A stretch of DNA of 13,415 nucleotides from Bacteriovorax sp. UBA1852 (GTDB lineage Bacteria > Bdellovibrionota > Bacteriovoracia > Bacteriovoracales > Bacteriovoracaceae). A program made the translations under genes and the position numbers. The stretch lies in assembly GCA_002338505.1 (NCBI GenBank), contig DDIK01000221.1, positions 1 to 13,415 on the forward strand, read 5' to 3'. The notes beneath the pieces are model-generated. The model saw only the letters and a list, made by a program, of their open reading frames with translations, ran no database searches and was not told the DNA's origin. Shown here one piece after another: positions 6,808 through 13,415 of this stretch; within the stretch, counting starts at the first letter, position 1, and the number at the start of each line of letters is the position of its first letter.

Positions 6808-7713
6808 AACCTTTCTATCTACAACTTCATGTAGGCCCTCTTGATAGAATAGTGGCCTAAAAAAGCCTGTGTAATGCTTGCATACAATATCTTCAGGTAG
6901 TCCACGATGAGTACTAATCAGATAGTCTTTACTAAGAAATTGATAACCGTACTTCGTTGCACATATTGCATGTAAAGTTTGTTCCGTGACCCATTTATTA
7001 GAGAATAACTCTGCACTTTGATTAAGACACATCTCAGTCAACTCAAGATTCAACGATTCAACATCCACGATAAAAAGACCTGAGTTAATAAGATGTGGAA
7101 CATGCTCACCTACCAATTCTTCGAGTGCAGTAGGAGCAATACTATAAGCATAATTCATATCTTTATTAAAAACACTTAGTGAGTCGTCAATATAATCTAA
7201 AAATTCTGTAGGCTTCTTAAAGAACACAATGTCAGAATCAATATGAATTATTCTCTTAGCACTTGAGTAGTGTTTATAATCAAATAACTTAAGAGAAGCA
7301 ACATTTGTCAGACGGTATTCTTTAGATTTTGATAATCCCATTTCTTCGAGGAAGTCACCAACCTCCTTATCTGCCAATGTCTTATCGATAATTCGTGCCT
7401 CAGGAAAATGTTTTAAAAGAATATGTTTATGTCTGTTATGCAGTCCCCCATCATGTATAACTAAAGGAAAGCGCTTCTCACTTAATGCATAAAATGTCTT
7501 GAGCGACCAGATCAGATTTATATAGTCTTTTCTCCATGTTAGAACATGTACCTCAACATCACCCTCACTATCTAAATGCATAGGAGCTGTATCTAATACC
7601 TTCTTTTGAATTCGCAGACGTTTATAGGCATTTCCTAGTCCCTCTCTACGCAATTCTTGAAAAGCTACCCATAAAGGAATCTTACGTAAGATACTTCTCA
7701 TTAGTTTTAACAT
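6793..7713 (-). CDS. GT8-like (GT-A fold) glycosyltransferase
   Basis: The 306-residue protein shows the hallmarks of GT-A enzymes. There is an I-H-I-D-S-D motif with D159 and D161 for metal and nucleotide sugar, N-S-G at 210-212 followed by L-F-I-V-D, T-E-Q at 243-245, and a late C-K-H-Y-T-G-F-F-R-P (278-287) that resembles the closing H-x-x-G-x-x-K-P motif of GT8 family members. It should add one sugar to the lipid-linked repeat unit at the cytoplasmic face; donor and linkage cannot be read from sequence. The ATG at 7713 is preceded by GAGG and overlaps the upstream GT9 gene by 7 nt, indicating translational coupling. It is the last gene of the synthesis operon, and its end overlaps the convergent methyltransferase gene by 15 nt without a terminator. 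Confidence 0.72.
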   Translation of the reverse strand: MLKLMRSILRKIPLWVAFQELRREGLGNAYKRLRIQKKVLDTAPMHLDSEGDVEVHVLTWRKDYINLIWSLKTFYALSEKRFPLVIHDGGLHNRHKHILLKHFPEARIIDKTLADKEVGDFLEEMGLSKSKEYRLTNVASLKLFDYKHYSSAKRIIHIDSDIVFFKKPTEFLDYIDDSLSVFNKDMNYAYSIAPTALEELVGEHVPHLINSGLFIVDVESLNLELTEMCLNQSAELFSNKWVTEQTLHAICATKYGYQFLSKDYLISTHRGLPEDIVCKHYTGFFRPLFYQEGLHEVVDRKVLDFL

Positions 7714-8861
7714 ATGACCTCATCAAACTTTTTAGTAACCTCATCTAGACTAATATCATAGAGACATTCAGCTCTATCGTAGATACACTTAGGCCAATAA
7801 GGATAAGAGTCTTTATTAATATGACAGGTTCGACACTCACGCTGTGAAGATAAAACGTGAACATTATTATTTTCAATATCTGCAATTTTAAATTCATTTG
7901 TCGCACCAAAGAATGTAATGATCTTCTTTTTTAAACTTGTTGCAATATGAAGTACTGAAGTATCGTTACAAATAATGAGCTTTGATCTATTTATTCTCTC
8001 AATGAGATCACGAATAGAAAGTATTTCACATTTATCAATCAGTCTCTCTGTCTGAATTTCAGAAAAAATCTCTTGAATAAATTTTCTCTCTCCTGGGCCA
8101 CTAGTAATCACAATATTTGAATCAGTCGTTTTTAAAATATGTTTTATAAGATTAATGATCTTAGAGATTGGAAGCATCTTCGTTGAAAGTCCATAGCCTG
8201 CGACAACAGGATGGATCAGAATAGTATTCTCTTCATTAAGTCTTGGAATCTGAAGCTCAATACTCGCTCGAGCCTTCGTTACAGAAAAAGGCTCTAATAC
8301 TTTTAAGAAATACTTAGGCCAATAAATGGGAGCATGGTCTGTGTTTTCGGGTAAGACATAGTGACATATATCCTTTAAGTGTCCCAAGTTGGAAGATACA
8401 ATATTTTCAACACCAAGCTTGTGTCCTAGAACTCGACCAGCATCACTAGGTCTAGCACCCATTTCTAGTATAAACATCGTATCAAAGCTTCGTGCCCTAA
8501 TCTCTTCTACTTCTTGACCAATACTTCGGGGATCATAAAATGGTGACGCATCAATACCTATTAATTCAATCTGATCTTCAAAATAATTAAAAAGCTCCCT
8601 ACAAACCTTATTATGAACCAGCGTGATTTTTAAATTTACATCATGATTTATCAGAGATTTTAAAACAGGAGTTATCCACGTGGAGTCACCTAAGGAGTCA
8701 ATATTCCAAATAAGAATACGCTCACCTAATTCAAGCTGACTTTTTTTATCAACTCTATATTTCTTATTATAGAAAAGAGGCATCAAGAAATTCCCATAAA
8801 ATCTTTCAACGAAGACATTCCTATAGAGATACTGGATCTTCCTCTTTATTCTTGCGATCAT
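7707..8861 (-). CDS. GT9 (heptosyltransferase-like) glycosyltransferase
   Basis: The 384-residue protein has two Rossmann-like halves typical of GT9. The first opens with R-I-L-I-W-N-I-D-S-L-G-D-S (48-60) and T-P-V-L, equal to the GDxxxxTP signature with D59 in the catalytic-base region. The second has I-C-N-D-T-S-V-L-H-I-A-T-S-L followed by F-F-G-A-T, matching the family's D-T-G-x-x-H-x-A-x-x and F-G-x-T motif for the ADP-sugar. Four cysteines near the C-terminus (C-R-T-C-H, P-K-C-I-Y, E-C-L-Y) are seen in many GT9 members of unknown specificity. About 45 residues of basic and aromatic sequence precede the first strand. The start overlaps the flippase stop as ATGA and has AAGAGG 8 nt upstream. 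Its place in a repeat-unit operon argues for a role outside lipid A core assembly, but that is inference. Confidence 0.85.
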   Translation of the reverse strand: MIARIKRKIQYLYRNVFVERFYGNFLMPLFYNKKYRVDKKSQLELGERILIWNIDSLGDSTWITPVLKSLINHDVNLKITLVHNKVCRELFNYFEDQIELIGIDASPFYDPRSIGQEVEEIRARSFDTMFILEMGARPSDAGRVLGHKLGVENIVSSNLGHLKDICHYVLPENTDHAPIYWPKYFLKVLEPFSVTKARASIELQIPRLNEENTILIHPVVAGYGLSTKMLPISKIINLIKHILKTTDSNIVITSGPGERKFIQEIFSEIQTERLIDKCEILSIRDLIERINRSKLIICNDTSVLHIATSLKKKIITFFGATNEFKIADIENNNVHVLSSQRECRTCHINKDSYPYWPKCIYDRAECLYDISLDEVTKKFDEVIC

Positions 8862-10354
8862 TTTAAGAACCTCTTTACTAAGCTTGTATAGAATACTTTC
8901 TCGTCTTGATTCATGACAACAGTATAAACGACAGTAATAAAACCTATTCCTGTTAGAGCACTATAAAATAAGAAGTCACTCCAGCTAGTAACTTCAATGT
9001 ACTTACCTTCAAAGCTCATCAAGAGACATAAGACAAGTATAACAAAACAGATACCAAGCTTCTTAAGCAGATAAAGTATATTGATTCCGTAAATATCTTT
9101 CATAAGATAAAGTAGCCAAGGAATATTTATAAAGAGATTCGTAAAAAGCGTCCCAAGAACGGGACCAGACTCATCATAAAAGAAAGTCAAAATGATTGAT
9201 GAGCTCACATTACTTACAAGACCAACATATTGCATCTTTATCGCTCGATCAAGATGATGAGTTGTTGATAGGCACCACCCCCAAAAGTTCATAACAGACT
9301 GAATAAAGAAATTCACAATAACAATAGAGATGAAGAATTCTCCTAAATAGTAATCACTTCCAACCCATAGACTGACAAATGATCTTGAGATGAAAATTAA
9401 AGGAGCAATGAACAGGAGAGAACTAATGAGAATCAATCTCGAAATTCTATAAATATACTGATTAAATTTAGATAAGTCTCCACCATGATAGATCTCACCA
9501 AGAGCTGCCCAACTTGAACTAGAGATAGCTCCTGGAACTGTTGAGGCCAAAGAGATAATTCGGCTACTCACGAAATAGTAAGTAACTGACACAGGAGAAA
9601 GGATGAATGAAATAATAAGAGTATCACTATAAAGAGAAAATTTCCCTGTAAGGTGAACGAGGAAATTAGCCTTCGAAAACCTGTTCACTTCCTTAAGCTC
9701 TTTACTGTAATCCTCATCCGACACATTAACAGTATCAACTAAGTTCTTCACTTTAAAGTAATAGAGAACGTAAGGTGCTAAACTAGACACCACGAATGCA
9801 ACACATAGGCCCTTTAAACCGAATCCATAGTAGGCCAGCCCCAAAGACCCAAGAGAAAAAAGGATATTCTGAATAATACTTCCCATGGAAATAATAGAAG
9901 ATTTATTCTTTGCCTCTAAATATCCTTGATGTGCTTTATATAATAGATTTAATAATGAAAACATAAAGATAAGATAAGAGTAATAAACTATTCCCTTATC
10001 AAGAGTTTCAGATTTAACTAAGTAAATAACAATAGGACTTGTTAATAGAAAAGCAATCAACGAAATTGCAAATAACCTTGTATAGAATTTCTTTGCAACT
10101 AAGAATGTCTTAGAGATTTCTACTCTATTTTGTTTCGTAAATTTCTTATTAAGAATAACAATGAAGGAGGAATAGACACCAATATCAACAAGAGAGAAAT
10201 ATGCAAAGATATCGAGAAAGACTCGAAAAGCACCGTATTCACTATCTCCAACATACTTGATCACAAGAGGAGTAATTAAAATACTGAGAATTGAACCTAT
10301 AACAACTCTACCATTACTCGCAAGAAAATTAGAAAGTGACTGATTAGCTCTCAT
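8858..10354 (-). CDS. Wzx-type polysaccharide repeat-unit flippase (MOP superfamily)
   Basis: The 498-residue protein is hydrophobic throughout, with about twelve to fourteen membrane helices and the length usual for Wzx. The N-terminus, with S-N-G-R-V-V-I-G-S-I near 13-22, then T-P-L-V-I-K-Y-V-G and E-Y-G-A-F-R, matches the opening of polysaccharide flippases, where helix one is followed by Y-x-G-x-x-x-Y-G. It is expected to move undecaprenyl-linked repeat units across the inner membrane for Wzy. The ATG at 10354 has AAAGG about 9 nt upstream and lies 21 nt after the methyltransferase stop; its own stop overlaps the GT9 start by 4 nt. MurJ or a multidrug transporter is less likely in this setting. 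Confidence 0.85.
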   Translation of the reverse strand: MRANQSLSNFLASNGRVVIGSILSILITPLVIKYVGDSEYGAFRVFLDIFAYFSLVDIGVYSSFIVILNKKFTKQNRVEISKTFLVAKKFYTRLFAISLIAFLLTSPIVIYLVKSETLDKGIVYYSYLIFMFSLLNLLYKAHQGYLEAKNKSSIISMGSIIQNILFSLGSLGLAYYGFGLKGLCVAFVVSSLAPYVLYYFKVKNLVDTVNVSDEDYSKELKEVNRFSKANFLVHLTGKFSLYSDTLIISFILSPVSVTYYFVSSRIISLASTVPGAISSSSWAALGEIYHGGDLSKFNQYIYRISRLILISSLLFIAPLIFISRSFVSLWVGSDYYLGEFFISIVIVNFFIQSVMNFWGWCLSTTHHLDRAIKMQYVGLVSNVSSSIILTFFYDESGPVLGTLFTNLFINIPWLLYLMKDIYGINILYLLKKLGICFVILVLCLLMSFEGKYIEVTSWSDFLFYSALTGIGFITVVYTVVMNQDEKVFYTSLVKRFLK

Positions 10355-10375
10355 CTCAAATTACCTTTAAGATCT

Positions 10376-11050
10376 CTAGCTCTTACCTCGACATATCAGC
10401 CATCTTATGTGAGCAAAGGTATCTCTCTTTTCAGGTAGAATTGTTGTTTGATCAATAATTTGAATATCGTAATTGTATTCTTTAAGAATTTTTAGACATC
10501 CCTCTTCTTTATCTTTTCCATGCACTTCAATAATAAGGTGAGGCTTGTGTTCACTTAGAACATTTCTTGCACCTTCAAGAGCAAGAACTTCTGCACCTTC
10601 AATATCCATTTTAATAAAGTCTGGAGCAAAGTACTTCTTTGCAGCGGTATCTATCGTTATCGATTTCTCGTCATCTTTGTCACTTACAAAGCCCTCTTGA
10701 ACTTCTATATTATAAGTATTCTTTGAAAAAACCTCATGCAATTCTTCAACGGCCTCTCTCTCACATTCAAATGAAACAATTCCTGCACCTTTTGAAAGTC
10801 TGGCCATCATAAGTGCATTATATCCACCTTTTCCACCAACATCGAAACACTTATAACCAGGTCTTACAAGATCCTTAAAAGAGGAATTAAGTTCAAACTC
10901 ATAAAGTCCTAAGTACTGTCTGAAATTATGATGAAAATCAATTTTCATCACATTACCTTTAACAATACCAAAAGGTAGAGTTCTATATTGTGAGCCATCT
11001 GGGAGAATGATATCTTTGACGCTTTTTAGGGATTTTACTAGTAGATTCAA
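10376..11050 (-). CDS. FkbM-family SAM-dependent methyltransferase
   Basis: The 224-residue protein has an FkbM-type core: C-F-D-V-G-G-K-G-G-Y (68-77) as the SAM loop, S-F-E-C-E-R-E-A (93-100) carrying the acidic ribose-binding residue, and the strongly diagnostic I-K-M-D-I-E-G-A-E (146-154) followed by A-L-E-G-A and L-I-I-E-V-H-G (172-178). Members O-methylate sugars and other hydroxyl groups, and many sit in polysaccharide loci, so sugar methylation is the best guess. The start is a TTG at 11050 with GAGGA 5 nt upstream. It is the first gene of the synthesis operon with Wzx, GT9 and GT8-like proteins. The SAM loop has G72-G73 where A-N is more usual, which is tolerated in the family. Confidence 0.82.
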   Translation of the reverse strand: MNLLVKSLKSVKDIILPDGSQYRTLPFGIVKGNVMKIDFHHNFRQYLGLYEFELNSSFKDLVRPGYKCFDVGGKGGYNALMMARLSKGAGIVSFECEREAVEELHEVFSKNTYNIEVQEGFVSDKDDEKSITIDTAAKKYFAPDFIKMDIEGAEVLALEGARNVLSEHKPHLIIEVHGKDKEEGCLKILKEYNYDIQIIDQTTILPEKRDTFAHIRWLICRGKS

Positions 11051-11090
11051 TTTTGTCCTCTCGGTAATGATTTTAGTGTCTTATTCTATC

Positions 11091-11120
11091 ATTATTCGAG
11101 ATACTTTTTTAGGCGATCAA
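11091..11120 (-). promoter_or_regulatory. Candidate promoter of the synthesis operon
   Basis: On the minus strand TTGATC (11120-11115) and AATAAT (11096-11091) are separated by 18 bp and match consensus at four and five positions. Transcription would start near 11084, giving a leader of about 34 nt before the TTG at 11050. An alternative -10, TAGAAT preceded by TGA, lies a few bases downstream but has no -35. Confidence 0.4.
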
Positions 11121-11126
11121 TAATTC

Positions 11127-11170
11127 CCTCAACTCATTAACAAACGATTAGTCTGTATTTAAAGTTGAGG
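11127..11170. promoter_or_regulatory. Inverted repeat upstream of the synthesis operon promoter
   Basis: CCTCAACT (11127-11134) and AGTTGAGG (11163-11170) are perfect 8-bp arms that extend outward by further matches after one mismatch. Read on the minus strand, the 28-nt interior contains a second pairing, ACAGAC with GTTTGT (one G-U pair), so a nested hairpin is possible. No T-run follows on either strand. The element starts 6 bp upstream of the proposed -35 and 20 bp downstream of the stop at 11190, so it could be an operator or a Rho-independent-like 3' end without a U tract. Confidence 0.4.
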
Positions 11171-11189
11171 AAATCTTTAATATATTAAA

Positions 11190-11618
11190 TTAAAAACGTG
11201 TAATGGTATAGCAGTCAGCTCGATATGATTGTCCAGTAGTTCTGTTATTTACTCTACTAGCAAAGTTTTTTGCGTGATCAAGCAAAAGACTGAAATGAAA
11301 TTTCTCACCATTTATTTCCTCAACAAACTCAGCAAAAGTAACATCTTGTTTCGAGTATCCAGAAATGACCTTAGCGCTACCACTAGGATTTAAAGAAACA
11401 ACGGGGCTCAAGGTCCCTTCATTACCGGCATCCCTAGTAACTGCAACAAGTGATGCCTTTACCTTTTTTGATTCTTCAGTGAGTTCACCCTCAACGGACA
11501 ATTCTCCAACTCCGTCAAAATCGCTCATAAAGACCTTATCTGCACCACGGCATTCAAAAGTAACCATTTCCGCATTTGCAAAAACGCTCAATAAAAATAA
11601 AAACACTACCTTTCTCAT
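11190..11618 (-). CDS. Small secreted protein of unknown function
   Basis: I do not recognise this 142-residue protein. It begins with a clear signal peptide, M-R-K-V-V-F then a hydrophobic stretch and A-N-A at 14-16, so it is probably released into the periplasm. The mature part is about 126 residues and looks like a small beta-rich domain. It has exactly two cysteines, C23 near the new N-terminus and C136 seven residues from the end, which could form a disulfide joining the termini. The start is fixed at 11618 by a very strong GGAGGAG 5 nt upstream; an upstream in-frame start at 11708 lacks this and would bury the signal peptide. It stands alone between the polysaccharide locus and rpsD, transcribed away from the latter. 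Confidence 0.75.
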   Translation of the reverse strand: MRKVVFLFLLSVFANAEMVTFECRGADKVFMSDFDGVGELSVEGELTEESKKVKASLVAVTRDAGNEGTLSPVVSLNPSGSAKVISGYSKQDVTFAEFVEEINGEKFHFSLLLDHAKNFASRVNNRTTGQSYRADCYTITRF

Positions 11619-11722
11619 GCGCTCTCCTCCAGTTTTTTTGTTTGGCAGTTGTACATGAATAAATAAGCCTTTGGAAGTAAGCATGAACAATATACAATAC
11701 CGCGTCAAAACCCATTCCTATA

Positions 11723-11751
11723 TTGACATCTTCACCTAAAATTAGTAACTT
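11723..11751 (+). promoter_or_regulatory. Candidate rpsD promoter
   Basis: A perfect TTGACA stands at 11723-11728, and a poor -10, TAACTT (11746-11751), follows 17 bp later. If used, it would give a leader of about 100 nt before rpsD, long enough to hold the hairpin at 11790-11805. The -35 is convincing and the -10 is not. Confidence 0.35.
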
Positions 11752-11789
11752 TCCCCAGTCGCATTCAAGTAAACTAGTAATTTGAGGGC

Positions 11790-11805
11790 CAAAACGAGAG
11801 TTTTG
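11790..11805 (+). promoter_or_regulatory. rpsD leader hairpin with GNRA-type loop
   Basis: CAAAAC (11790-11795) and GTTTTG (11800-11805) pair perfectly around GAGA, a GNRA tetraloop. A GGCC at 11787-11790 could pair with another at 11817-11820 to enclose it, which would compete with the stem's first base pair. S4 is known to repress its own mRNA in several bacteria through leader structures, so this may be part of an S4-binding leader; no known S4 leader class was recognised. Confidence 0.35.
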
Positions 11806-11859
11806 AGATGTGATGCGGCCATGCCATGTCCCCCATATTACGTAATTTTAGGAGCTTAT

Positions 11860-12492
11860 ATGGCTAAGAGTACTACAAACAGAGCGCGTTTTAAGATTCA
11901 ACGTGCCCTAGGAGTTGAGTTACCAGGTTTAGGAAAATCAGGTGCTCTAGAAAGACGTCCATACGGACCAGGTGTTCATGGGAACAAGAGAAAGAAAATC
12001 TCTGACTATGCTGTTCGTCTTAAAGAAAAGCAAAAACTAGTTTATCACTATGGTTTAAGAGAAAAGCAACTTGTAACTTATGTTAAGCAAGCCAAAAGAG
12101 ATAACTCTGACATGCCTTGGATGGAGCTACTTTTAACTAACCTTGAATCACGTTTAAATAACGTTGTTTTCAGAGCTGGTTTTGCACCATCAATCCTTGC
12201 TGCATCTCAAATGGTTTCTCACGGACAAGTTAAAGTTAACGGTAAGAAAGTTGATAGAAGCTCATACGTTGTTCAAAAAGACGATGTTATCTCTTTATCT
12301 GATAAAGGGTATGCAAACCAACTTTACAAAGGAACTCAAGAGACTCCAAGAATGGCAGTTGTTCCAGCTTGTTACAATATCGAAGGTGGAGACAATAAGA
12401 CTGCAAAGTTAATTGATAAGCCACTTCCATCTGATGTTCCATTTGATTTTGAACCTCAGTTAGTAATTGAGTACTACTGGAAAGTTAAGTAG
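11860..12492 (+). CDS. rpsD: 30S ribosomal protein S4, stand-alone copy
   Basis: The 210-residue protein is S4 over its full length (E. coli S4 has 206). The N-terminal domain (about 1-97) carries E-R-R-P-Y-G-P-G-V-H-G (31-41), S-D-Y (48-50) and L-K-E-K-Q-K (54-59). The S4 RNA-binding domain runs from about 98, with R-L-N-N-V-V-F-R-A-G-F and Q-M-V-S-H-G-Q-V-K-V-N-G (117-128), and the C-terminus ends I-E-Y-Y. S4 starts 30S assembly by binding 16S rRNA. There are no N-terminal cysteines, so this is the zinc-independent type. AGGAG lies 5 nt before the ATG at 11860; in-frame starts further upstream (TTG at 11782) would add 26 residues unlike S4. Stops are tandem, TAG then TAA. The usual neighbours S13, S11, rpoA and L17 are absent. 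Confidence 0.95.
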   Translation: MAKSTTNRARFKIQRALGVELPGLGKSGALERRPYGPGVHGNKRKKISDYAVRLKEKQKLVYHYGLREKQLVTYVKQAKRDNSDMPWMELLLTNLESRLNNVVFRAGFAPSILAASQMVSHGQVKVNGKKVDRSSYVVQKDDVISLSDKGYANQLYKGTQETPRMAVVPACYNIEGGDNKTAKLIDKPLPSDVPFDFEPQLVIEYYWKVK

Positions 12493-12534
12493 TAAGAATA
12501 AAACGATAATTCGAATTTTCGATTTATATACCTT

Positions 12535-12566
12535 AAGGGCCCTGTATTTACGGGGCCTTTTTTTTT
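12535..12566 (+). terminator. Intrinsic terminator of rpsD
   Basis: GGCCCTG (12538-12544) pairs with CGGGGCC (12551-12557), including one G-U pair, around a TATTTA loop. Weaker pairs extend the stem to 12535. A run of nine T follows at 12558-12566. It ends rpsD transcription about 45 nt after the stop. On the other strand no T-run follows the stem, so it serves the convergent gene at 12570 poorly. Confidence 0.9.
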
Positions 12567-12569
12567 GGT

Positions 12570-13415
12570 CTATTGGCAAGAATAGCGATCAGCTAAGTTT
12601 GAACTTCTTAATTTACCATCTAAGAGACGATAGAGATTACGACTTACACCAACCGGTGTTCCATTCGCTCGAGAAAAGAGTGACCACTGCCCATCTATGT
12701 CTTGTGAACGAATCTCTAGAAGACCAAGATCAATTTTCTGTCTTGCAAAGTCCTTTAATGAATCAAGACTTAGCTTCATTGGAAACTTAATCATCCGAGT
12801 AGGAACATTAACCCTTACAACCTGTTCTCTTTCATCGGTGAGATCTTCAAACACATGAAGAGGATATCCATTGAGTTTTAAAAGAGCTGGTTGCGCCTTA
12901 TTCTTTGTTGTTCTTACAAATTCGAATTGAGCAACCTCCTCTTCATAGCGGCACTGATAATTATCAGTGAAGTCATCGACAATAGAGGTTTCATCATCAA
13001 TAACGGGCCTTATCTTCTTTTTTAAACGCCCTAAGCTTCTCTCACTATCTCTTATAGCTTTTCTTAAGCCTCTGCGAGCATCGACCTTCTTATCAAAAGA
13101 AAAGAGCTTTAATTTCTTACTATCTCTATAAAGTCCCTCACTCTCATAAGACTCTAATAAGGACTTCGCATCACATCCAACAAGGGCCAAGTAGCGTAAA
13201 TTAGGGTGAACTTCTTTAAATAATGAAGCAACATTATGTGAGTAATAATCTAGGATAATTCCCTTCTTATTTATACCTGTTCTCGATGAAGTTGAGCCCG
13301 CAGAATGGGAAACCCAAAAAAGTGCAATATTAAGTGGATTTAAAAGCTCTTCACGTAATTGCTTTGGTGTTACCCTCTCTTTAATAACGATGTCGTATTC
13401 TGTTTTAGAGAAAGC
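12570..13415 (-). CDS. Unrecognised protein, 3' part only, with possible His/Cys dyad (runs off the right edge)
   Basis: The frame is open from the right edge to the TAG at 12572-12570, giving 281 visible residues; the true start lies outside the window. A TTG at 13190 is merely an internal leucine codon. I do not recognise the family. Visible residues 29-40 read N-I-A-L-F-W-V-S-H-S-A-G, and 74-82 read Y-L-A-L-V-G-C-D next to a hydrophobic strand. H37 and C81 are 44 residues apart, as the catalytic pair is in caspase-, CHAT- and clostripain-like folds, where a strand ends in S-H-G and a later strand ends in C. The expected glycine after the histidine is a serine here, and Ser-rich sequence follows. 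The downstream half is charged, with an R/K-rich stretch near 110-137 and no membrane helix. The peptidase idea is inference only. Confidence 0.7.
   Translation of the reverse strand, partial: AFSKTEYDIVIKERVTPKQLREELLNPLNIALFWVSHSAGSTSSRTGINKKGIILDYYSHNVASLFKEVHPNLRYLALVGCDAKSLLESYESEGLYRDSKKLKLFSFDKKVDARRGLRKAIRDSERSLGRLKKKIRPVIDDETSIVDDFTDNYQCRYEEEVAQFEFVRTTKNKAQPALLKLNGYPLHVFEDLTDEREQVVRVNVPTRMIKFPMKLSLDSLKDFARQKIDLGLLEIRSQDIDGQWSLFSRANGTPVGVSRNLYRLLDGKLRSSNLADRYSCQ

Noticed and set aside
11365..11658. 97-codon + strand frame opposite the secreted-protein gene
   Set aside because: The minus strand has a strong Shine-Dalgarno site and signal peptide; the + frame is Ser/Thr-rich antisense sequence.
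11782..11859. In-frame TTG extension of rpsD by 26 residues
   Set aside because: The added residues do not resemble S4, and AGGAG is placed correctly for the ATG at 11860.
12164..12412. 82-codon frame inside rpsD
   Set aside because: It is a shifted frame within a well-conserved ribosomal protein gene.
12508..12517. Palindrome AATTCGAATT after rpsD
   Set aside because: It is short, AT-rich and directly before a strong terminator; a chance palindrome is adequate explanation.
12467..12790. 107-codon + strand frame spanning the rpsD terminator
   Set aside because: It crosses a strong intrinsic terminator and lies antisense to the edge gene.
1..13415. Mobile elements, tRNAs, CRISPR repeats
   Set aside because: No transposase, integrase, repeat-spacer pattern or cloverleaf sequence was found on either strand.

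Overview
The window is low-GC, densely coded DNA that reads as the chromosome of a Gram-negative bacterium. Periplasmic and secreted signal peptides, a heptosyltransferase-type GT9 enzyme and a Wzx/Wzy polysaccharide pathway all point that way. The AT-rich coding, frequent TTG starts and divergent sequences would suit a Bdellovibrionota lineage such as Bacteriovoracaceae, but that placement is an inference and no gene here proves it. No insertion sequence, tRNA, rRNA, CRISPR array or phage gene was seen.

From 138 to about 11050 lies a compact surface-polysaccharide locus in three blocks. Block one (+, 138-1920) is an O-antigen-polymerase-like membrane protein (Wzy type) whose 3' end overlaps a small VanZ-like membrane protein. 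Block two (-, 6089 to 1917) is an export and chain-length operon. It runs in order through two tandem proteins shaped like the cytoplasmic CpsD/Wzc tyrosine-kinase domain but without a normal Walker A loop, a Wzz-type polysaccharide co-polymerase, and a small SLBB-domain export protein. Block three (-, 11050 to 6793) is a synthesis operon: FkbM-type methyltransferase, Wzx-type flippase, GT9 glycosyltransferase and GT8-like glycosyltransferase. A second methyltransferase (+, 6289-6807) diverges from block two and runs tail to tail into block three. Together they fit a pathway in which sugars are assembled and methylated in the cytoplasm, flipped by Wzx, polymerised by Wzy, length-controlled by the co-polymerase and exported through an SLBB-containing channel. 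No initiating phosphoglycosyltransferase, sugar-nucleotide enzymes or full Wza-type secretin are in the window, so they must lie elsewhere.

To the right is a small secreted protein of unknown function (-, 11190-11618). It is followed by a stand-alone gene for ribosomal protein S4 (+, 11860-12492) with a structured leader and a strong intrinsic terminator. Last comes the 3' part of a gene that runs off the right edge (-, 12570-13415); its visible part has a histidine and a cysteine spaced as in caspase/CHAT-like peptidases.

The strongest candidate for something undescribed is the pair of Walker-A-less BY-kinase-like proteins, encoded next to a co-polymerase that stops where a Wzc kinase domain would begin. 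The partial His/Cys protein and two inverted repeats in the intergenic control regions also deserve a second look.
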